Assembly (NCBI GenBank): GCA_020002185.1
Contig: CM034536.1
Location: forward strand, 13,054,511-13,118,510
Source of the DNA: Paraescarpia echinospica
Taxonomy: Eukaryota > Annelida > Polychaeta > Sabellida > Siboglinidae
Direction of reading: 5' to 3'
DNA length: 64,000 bases
Of this stretch, positions 57,101 to 64,000 are shown piece after piece. The translations under genes were made by a program, and so were the position numbers. Every line of letters begins with the position of its first letter. Within the stretch, counting starts at the first letter, position 1. The notes under the pieces were generated by a model, which searched no databases, had not been told where the DNA came from, and saw only the letters and a list, made by a program, of their open reading frames with translations.

Positions 57101-58596
57101 ACAGTTATAGTGAGTCTGGGTATTTCTTACATCCGGAGTCCTTACAGTTATAGTGAGTCTGGGTATTTCTTACATCCGGAGTCCTTACAGTTATAGTGAG
57201 TCTGGGTATTTCTTACATCCGGAGTCCTTACAGTTATAGTGAGTCTGGGTATTTCTTACATCCGGAGTCCTTACAGTTATAGTGAGTCTGGGTATTTCTT
57301 ACATCCGGAGTCCTTACAGTTATAGTGAGTCTGGGTATTTCTTACATCCGGAGTCCTTACAGTTATAGTGAGTCTGGGTATTTCTTACAGTCCTGGGTAT
57401 TTCTTACATCCGGAGTCCTTACAGTTATAGTGAGTCTGGGTATTTCTTACATCCGGAGTCCTTACAGTTATAGTGAGTCTGGGTATTTCTTACATCCGGA
57501 GTCCTTACAGTTATAGTGAGTCTGGGTATTTCTTACATCCGGAGTCCTTACAGTTATAGTGAGTCTGGGTATTTCTTACATCCGGAGTCCTTACAGTTAT
57601 AGTGAGTCTGGGTATTTCTTACATCCGGAGTCCTTACAGTTATAGTGAGTCTGGGTATTTCTTACATCCGGAGTCCTTACAGTTATAGTGAGTCTGGGTA
57701 TTTCTTACATCCGGAGTCCTTACAGTTACAGTGAGTCTGGGTATTTCTTACATCCGGAGTCCTTACAGTTACAGTGAGTCTGGGTATTTCTTACATCCGG
57801 AGTCCTTACAGTTACAGTGAGTCTGGGTATTTCTTACATCCGGAGTCCTTACAGTTACAGTGAGTCTGGGTATTTCTTACATCTGGAATCCTTACAGTTA
57901 TAGTGAGTCTGGGTATTTCTTACATCTGGAGTCCTTACAGTTATAGTGAGTCTGGGTATTTCTTACATCCGGAGTCCTTACAGTTACAGTGAGTCTGGGT
58001 ATTTCTTACATCCGGAGTCCTTACAGTTATAGTGAGTCTGGGTATTTCTTACATCCGGAGTCCTTACAGTTATAGTCAGTCTGGGTATTTCTTACATCCG
58101 GAGTCCTTACAGTTATAGTCAGTCTGGGTATTTCTTACATCCGGAGTCCTTACAGTTATAGTCAGTCTGGGTATTTCTTACATCCGGAGTCCTTACAGTT
58201 ATAGTCAGTCTGGGTATTTCTTACATCCGGAGTCCTTACAGTTATAGTGAGTCTGGGTATTTCTTACATCCGGAGTCCTTACAGTTATAGTCAGTCTGGG
58301 TATTTCTTACATCCGGAGTCCTTACAGTTATAGTCAGTCTGGGTATTTCTTACATCCGGAGTCCTTACAGTTATAGTCAGTCTGGGTATTTCTTACATCC
58401 GGAGTCCTTACAGTTATAGTCAGTCTGGGTATTTCTTACATCCGGAGTCCTTACAGTTATAGTCAGTCTGGGTATTTCTTACATCCGGAGTCCTTACAGT
58501 TATAGTCAGTCTGGGTATTTCTTACATCCGGAGTCCTTACAGTTATAGTCAGTCTGGGTATTTCTTACATCCGGAGTCCTTACAGTTATAGTGAGT
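54186..58596. repeat. 43-bp minisatellite, about 102 copies
   Basis: Each unit starts GTATTTCTTACATCCGGAGT and continues with CCTTACAGTTATAGTGAGTC. 43 is not a multiple of three, so no frame persists. Homogeneous variant blocks are visible: TCCTCAC units from about 55676 to 56272, TTACAGTGAG units about 57725-57850, and ATAGTCAG units about 58070-58560. Truncated units occur at 54332, 54896 and 57385. It lies in the intron upstream of the first visible exon, assuming the gene continues right. Confidence 0.95.
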
Positions 58597-60050
58597 CTAC
58601 AGTTAAAACATTCGAGTTCGTGGAAACCATTGTGTTTGTGGCACATAAAAACAGGAAGTGAAAAGACTGCATTGCAACGAAGACATACTGATTTTTGGTT
58701 ACCATTAACAATGCAAGGTGTGTAAGGTAAAAGGAATAAAGAAAAAAGAGTGGGCAGGTAATTATTTGAGCTGATGTTATCAATGGAACAAGCAGCTACT
58801 AATTGTGGTTGAATCTGATGACACCAAAGAGAGGGCACACGTTAGCAATTGTTGAACTTGACATTATCAAACAAATAGACACGCGTTAATGATTACCATG
58901 CATGATTAGTCTGATTCAATGCCAGTCAGAATGAATCTGTTTAGACCAATGGTGCAAGAGCAGCTGTATTGGTCTGATTACATAAGAGATATAGAAAGCT
59001 CGCATACCAGACACCAAGCCAACTAGTTTTTAACCAACACAGTGTACAAATCTTGTGAATTATTAACTTGCAGGTGTTTTTCACTAGTGTTGTCAGAAAA
59101 GTGGTTAGAGAGAGATTAGTTATTACTAAGTTTGACCAATCAATGTATGCAGAGTAAGATTAGCTAGTGGTATGATCATCTGTCATTGCATAAAATCTCA
59201 CAAATAATTATTTTTAGAGTCATTGCATAAAATTCTCACACACTATTAATTTGGTATTTAAGTTGGTTGAGAAAACAGGGAATGTATTCAGAACTGTGCT
59301 GACCAAAGCACAATGCAATGTCTGTCTTGTCCCAACCCATGCACTTGGTTAGTTGGAGTAGACACAATTAATGATCTCTTTAATTTTAAAAAGATATGTA
59401 GATTGCATAAATGCATAGACATACATAGACATACATAGACATACATAGACATACATAGACATACATGCCAGTACACCACAGATCATAACTTTATGAGGGA
59501 CCATTGATTGATTTTGTAGTCTATATTGTTATTATAACCTGCTATGTAAATAGTTGACCAAAATAGTGAGTCATATCATGTTTTATAAAAGCACTCAAGT
59601 ATCGCACGACCAGTGACTCTACAAATGATTCATATATCGCTTTACACAAGAGAACTTTGGCATTACATTATCAATCATTACTACAATTCCCACCATAAAC
59701 AAACAGATTAACTGCAGCAGTCAGTGTTAGTCACCACATTGCTTAAAAAGCCAACATTTCATCAAAGCTCAAATGGTATTTATGTGGGCGTTGCTGCAGC
59801 CTATATTTGAAATGTACGGTACACCGACCTAACCATGGGACAAGCTCTTCCAGCTACAACAGCTGGGCCTCTCTTTCATTCGCGCGTTACTCAGAAAGGT
59901 AATCTTTTCTATGCTGTGATGGATATAAGTATTTGTTTTGGTTATAACATTTACGAGGCGCGTTGACACATTATAAAATTTTCCCAGTAGTGTTTGTTAG
60001 TTCCTCGTGGGTTGTTCTAACCGTTATTTACTGTAATTAATCAGGAATAA
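58597..60050. other. Intron/intergenic DNA right of the 43-bp array
   Basis: No supported exon. It contains a five-copy ATACATAGAC microsatellite at 59416-59466. I searched the minus strand here for upstream exons of the large gene and found none I trust. Confidence 0.5.
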
Positions 60051-60056
60051 GCTGTG

Positions 60057-60635
60057 ATGGAGTGCGTCGAAATTGCTCTGGTCAGGCATTCCTTTGTCTC
60101 ACGGTTTGCCCGATATTCATTGGAGCATCGCTCTCTGAATCTTGATTTGAATCCTGAGCGTTTCCATGTTAACTTTGTTGCGCTTAAAGTCAATCAATTG
60201 TATGCCTTGATGCCCGCTATATTACAAGCTAGTCGAGATGTAATCTTTCTTGACGTCGGCACAAATGACATTAACGATGCCAGTCCCGTTGAGTTGGCGG
60301 ACAGTGTTTTGGCGTACGCCACATACTTGACTATGATGGCCGACGTGCAGAAAGTTGTCATTTCGCAAATGTTCTTCCGCAATGCATGCCAATCTAAATA
60401 CTATATCTGCAATAATTTCAACGACAAGGTTGTCGTGTATAATAACTATTTGCGCGACGCTTCCGAATCCCTCAACCAAGTCAATTTTTTGTGTCACCGC
60501 AGAATTTGGAAAAATTGGGCCGATTACCTCCTAGATGGGGTTCATTTCAACCAGGAGGGTAACCGCAAGTACTACAACAGCGTGCGGGGTGCAGTCATTG
60601 CTTCAGCGAATAAGCTGCGAATTGAATGGCGTTAA
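60057..60635 (+). CDS. SGNH-type hydrolase ORF, probably retroelement-borne
   Basis: ATG at 60057 (a GTG at 60054 is in frame) opens 192 codons, intact to TAA. Block I is IALVRHSFVSRF, with HSF carrying the likely nucleophile Ser in place of GDS. The oxyanion/Asn block is FLDVGTNDIND. Block V is LLDGVHFNQEG with the Asp-His pair. No signal peptide is seen. SGNH domains of this size and with HSF instead of GDS occur in ORFs of tyrosine-recombinase retroelements and some LINEs (family knowledge from memory). A Ngaro-like gag lies 1.2 kb downstream on the same strand. The ORF is intact although the neighbouring pol is broken. Confidence 0.7.
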   Translation: MECVEIALVRHSFVSRFARYSLEHRSLNLDLNPERFHVNFVALKVNQLYALMPAILQASRDVIFLDVGTNDINDASPVELADSVLAYATYLTMMADVQKVVISQMFFRNACQSKYYICNNFNDKVVVYNNYLRDASESLNQVNFLCHRRIWKNWADYLLDGVHFNQEGNRKYYNSVRGAVIASANKLRIEWR

Positions 60636-60859
60636 AGACTATGCAAACGGATGTCCTCATATTACTTTTACTTAATTGTAAATAACAAACTATTTCTTTA
60701 ACTGTCATTCACAGGTTTTCACTAATCATAAAGTGACAATCTGCTCTACTGTCTGATACGTTCAGTACTTAACAGGCATTTATGTATGTGGTGTCTCTTC
60801 TATGTCATTGGTATTGTTATTGCCATGAGCTGCTTAATATTAGCCCTCCCCCCGGTGGC

Positions 60860-61480
60860 CATTACTTTAGGTCCTTAAGATTAGCCCAACTGGTGGCATT
60901 TATTTAGGTCCTTAAGGTTAGCCCAACTGGTGGCATTTATTTAGGTCCTTAAGGTTAGCCCAACTGGTGGCATTTATTTAGGTCCTTAAGGTTAGCCCAA
61001 CTGGTGGCATTTATTTAGGTCCTTAAGGTTAGCCCAACTGGTGGCATTTATTTAGGTCCTTAAGGTTAGCCCAACTGGTGGCATTTATTTAGGTCCTTAA
61101 GGTTAGCCCAACTGGTGGCATTTATTTAGGTCCTTAAGGTTAGCCCAACTGGTGGCATTTATTTAGGTCCTTAAGGTTAGCCCAACTGGTGGCATTTATT
61201 TAGGTCCTTAAGGTTAGCCCAACTGGTGGCATTTATTTAGGTCCTTAAGGTTAGCCCAACTGGTGGCATTTATTTAGGTCCTTAAGGTTAGCCCAACTGG
61301 TGGCATTTATTTAGGTCCTTAAGGTTAGCCCAACTGGTGGCATTTATTTAGGTCCTTAAGGTTAGCCCAAATGGTGGCATTTATTTAGGTCCTTAAGATT
61401 AGCCCAACTGGTGGTTTTTGTTTAGGTCCTTAAGATTAGTCCAATTGGTGGCTTCTGATTAGGTCCTTAAGATTAGTCCA
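60860..61480. repeat. 37-bp minisatellite, about 16 copies
   Basis: The unit contains GGTCCTTAAGGTTAGCCCAA and CTGGTGGCATTTATTTA. The central copies are nearly identical; units degrade at both ends (60840-60880 and 61400-61560, GGTGGCC variants). It lies between the SGNH ORF and the gag ORF. Confidence 0.95.
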
Positions 61481-61867
61481 ATTGGTGGCCTTCTTTTTGA
61501 TCCTTATGATCGGCTCAAATGGTAGCCCTTTCTTAGCCCAGCTGGTGGCCGTTGGGTCAGCTGCTGGTGACCGTTGGTTCAGCTGTTACATCTGTCCAAC
61601 ATTTTCACTGTATTTTTTAGTTGCCTTCAGGGTGTTTTGTGCATTTACAACTGCTCATAGGGTGTTCCTATATTCCGGCGGTATGTAAGATTTTAGCTAA
61701 AGTGTTCAGTGCACAAAAACACTCTATTATCATTTTAATTGGACATATTTGTGGTACACATTTCCACCTGTATGCATATATGCTGCCATTATGGTGAGCA
61801 CGTTAAGAAATTGCTGTGTACATAACGCTGATCACGTATATATGTTATTGTGATTAGTTATACTGTA

Positions 61868-62725
61868 ATGGCTGTTTGGCCAGTTTCTGCCGATCCGTCC
61901 GTCTGTAGTTACAGAATGCCTCCACGAAAGCGGAAAACGCCAAAACACTACGAAGGGGGTGCGACCATTGGGCCAGTCCGCAGACGAGCGAGGGATGTGA
62001 GGACCAGCGCTGTGGCTCCGGCCATTGAGGACCCAATGCCCATCACCACTGCTGCACTGCAGGAGCAAATCAACCTGATGCAGCAACAGATCCAGGCCAT
62101 CGGTGATGTCATCACAACTATGGCCTCCGCAACACCAGCAGCGAGGCTGGTAGCATCAGCAGCAGCCGGTTCAGCAGCGACGGCAGCAATGGAGGAGACA
62201 GCCACACTGTCTTCCCCAGTGCATAAAGAGGGAGGTGAGGACGTGGAGTTCTACCCTTCTAACATGAACACTTTTGCTTCTGTGCCGCTAGGCAGCTTGG
62301 TTGACGACCGTATCAAGTCAAAAATCTGGGGAAAACAATTTGTTGACTTAAGCCTCCTCGCTGGTGAATCCACACCACAGACCATGTTGGTTCTCGATCC
62401 TGTCACCCAAACATCAAATGTGCATGTCAAAGATCAGCCTACCACAAAAATTACCAACATCAAGCAGTGGTCCAACACATTTCTAGTATATATGGCTATT
62501 TATGTCCAACAACATCCCACTGAGATTCAGGACATCCTCAAATATATGCAATTTATTCGTTCTTTGGGGACCAGCTCACACCCTAGCATCTTTCTGACGT
62601 ATGACAAGGATTTTCAAAAACTAAGAGCCATCAATTCCATGCCTTGGTATCATCTCCACCCGGAAATTTATCATTATGTGACCCATAATGCCACCAGTGT
62701 CTCCAAACCAACCGTCTTTCCCATA
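61868..62725 (+). CDS. Gag-like ORF of a Ngaro/DIRS-type retroelement, N-terminal part
   Basis: In-frame ATGs lie at 61868 and 61916; the latter (MPPRKRKTPKHY) has the usual basic start. An Ala-rich linker and a coiled segment (LQEQINLMQQQIQAIGD) precede a conserved-looking region (DDRIKSKIWGKQFVDLS, WSNTFLVYMAIYVQQHP, SMPWYHLHPEIYHYVTHN). The WH..L or PWYHLHPEIY motif is familiar from gag proteins of DIRS/Ngaro elements. A TGA at 62726-62728 interrupts, but the same frame continues to the zinc-knuckle part. Confidence 0.65.
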
Positions 62726-62728
62726 TGA

Positions 62729-62962
62729 AAGCAGCCAGCTCCCCGTCGGCAGTCCTTTCCTGCCGGCTACTGTTTTGCCTTCTGTTCCACTGGGATCTGC
62801 AAATACCCAACATGTGCCTATAAGCACACATGCCCCACCTGCAATGGCCCACATGTCCCATCACAATGCCCAGCCAAACGTCGAACCCCTGCCTTCCCCA
62901 GACCTCCGGCTCCCAACACCGGTCTGCGCCGCCCAGCTCCGACGATTGCTAAACGAAAGTAG
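62729..62962 (+). pseudogene. Gag C-terminal Cys/His cluster after an in-frame TGA
   Basis: The gag frame continues past TGA 62726 through QSFPAGYCFAFCSTGICKY, TCAYKHTCPTCNGPHV and QCPAKRR to TAG at 62960-62962. The C-C-C-C-H-C-C-H-C spacing is the nucleic-acid-binding cluster of this gag type. One nonsense change separates the two parts. Confidence 0.65.
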
Positions 62963-62967
62963 TTACG

Positions 62968-63545
62968 ATGCCACAGCAACAGACACTTGTCAATGGATTT
63001 ACAGACGGTTTCCGTATCCCCTTTGAGGGGGACTTAAGTCACAGGTCAATACCATGTAATCGCCCATCTCTTTTATTAAATCCTGCAGTGGCCAGTGATC
63101 TGATTCATAAGGAAAAAGGCTTGGGTCGAATAGCGGGCCCCTTCACATCAGTACCTTTACACGATTATGTGGTATCACCACTGGGACTCATCCCTAAGAA
63201 AGAGCCCGGAAAGTTTAGAATTATTCACGATCTGTCATTTCCAAAAGGAGATTCTGCAAATTCTGGTATACCAAAAGATTTCTGTTCAGTCTCTTATGAA
63301 GATTATGATTTTTTGTGTCGTTGTTAACAACAGTGCGACAGGGCTGCTTTATTGCCAAAGCGGATATCTAATCTGCCTTTAGAATCGTACCGATACATCC
63401 TTATGACTATCATCCACTGGGGTTTACTTTTGACGGCCAATACTATTACGATCAGTGTCTTCCTATGGGTTGTGCTATATCGTGCAAAATATTCGAGCAG
63501 TTTAGCTGTGCACTGCAATGGATTCTACAAACCTCATTCCATGTG
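62968..63545 (+). pseudogene. Reverse transcriptase fragment, broken
   Basis: ATG at 62968 opens GFTDGFRIPFEGDL, VVSPLGLIPKKEPGKFRII and HDLSFPKGDSANSGIP, ending at TAA 63325 after a frameshift near 63310. The next frame gives TVRQGCFIAKADI, a stop, SAFRIVPIHPYDYHPLG, and DQCLPMGCAISCKIFEQF (RT motif B). The catalytic Y.DD block should follow but is missing. RT type agrees with DIRS/Ngaro. Confidence 0.75.
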
Positions 63546-63547
63546 AC

Positions 63548-64000
63548 ATGACATACATCCGCCGATTAATCGATCTAACCATTGGAATTGACAAACCGCA
63601 TTTCCATATTCGCCTAGGGCAAGCACCACGCCTAGACTTGGCCGCTTGGGCTTTGTTTTTGGAAAGTTACAATGGGATATCACTTCTGCTTAATGATTTA
63701 TGGAATTCCTCCGAAAAGCTAGAGCTGTTCACGGATGCTTCAGGGTTTGGGTTTGCCGGCTTACTTGAAGGTCATTGGTTTCAAGGCGTGTGGCCACCTT
63801 CATATGCGGATCACAATATTGTTATAAAAGAGTTATTTCCAATTGTTCTGGCATTACGCTTGTGGCCTATGGTGCTAGCTGACAGACGACTTCTTGTATT
63901 GTGTGACAACGAAGCTGTTGTTCACGTAATAAACAGTCAGACAAGCAAAGACAAGAAACTCATGTCACTCATTCGTACCATGACTGTGTCACTCATGCAG
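63548..64000 (+). pseudogene. RNase H domain of the same retroelement, running off the window
   Basis: The frame is open from ATG 63548 to the window edge. It reads RRLIDLTIGIDKPHFHIRL, LDLAAWALFLESYNGI, KLELFTDASGFGFAGLL (first Asp), VIKELFPIVLALRLWP (Glu) and LLVLCDNEAVVHVINSQTS (Asp). About 200 nt, including the RT active site, seem deleted between 63545 and this domain. The tyrosine recombinase expected next lies beyond the window. Confidence 0.75.

Noticed and set aside
54186..58596. CRISPR-like or coding array
   Set aside because: Contiguous 43-bp units with no spacers; 43 is not a multiple of three so no frame is kept. The 63-codon ORF at 57325 is chance.
58506..58838. Minus-strand frame with CLRC, CHKH and CFNC (zinc-ribbon-like), as a possible upstream exon ending at the 43-bp array
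   Set aside because: It could join in phase via ACT|GTAAGG, but it overlaps the array, lacks a convincing acceptor, and does not resemble the expected N-terminus.

Overview
The window is eukaryotic nuclear DNA, AT-rich, with small GT-AG exons, long introns, microsatellites, minisatellites and decayed transposons. Spliced genes together with CR1-type LINE, hAT, Ngaro/DIRS-like and tRNA-SINE remnants suggest an invertebrate metazoan. The species cannot be named from sequence alone. An intronic minisatellite anchored on a 5' splice site recalls amphioxus introns, but that is only a hint.

The centre (11145 to 53651, minus strand) is one large gene. I could chain 25 exons whose splice sites and phases agree, apart from one 2-nt conflict near 22342-22409. 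They give about 1,550 codons, and the 5' end lies outside the window or was not recognised. The N-terminal visible part resembles, from memory, vertebrate KIAA2012. The middle is low-complexity and acidic, with a heptad-repeat exon that is a duplicate of its neighbour. The C-terminal third is a charged coiled coil ending in a compact hydrophobic tail. A poly(A) signal lies about 170 nt past the stop.

Left of it (1-10970) are an unrecognised plus-strand gene (672-2407), a minus-strand basic-protein gene of a transposon-associated kind (3121-4770), and a speculative plus-strand exon chain (7485-9026). A short dispersed motif, TGACGCTGGACACGC, recurs on both strands around them.

Introns of the large gene hold a LINE whose endonuclease domain has expanded into about 44 copies of a 57-bp coding minisatellite (14740-17270). 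They also hold a 17/20-bp array that repeats the adjacent 5' splice site (25150-26274), a pogo/Tigger-like element, tRNA-SINEs, a MITE, a possible solo LTR, a 1.5-kb palindrome inside a CAGTG-ended element, and a hAT transposase relic with an internal duplication.

The right end (54186-64000) carries a 4.4-kb array of about 102 copies of a 43-bp unit. Beyond it is a plus-strand retroelement region: an SGNH-hydrolase ORF, a 37-bp array, and a broken gag/RT/RNase H stretch of Ngaro/DIRS type running off the window.
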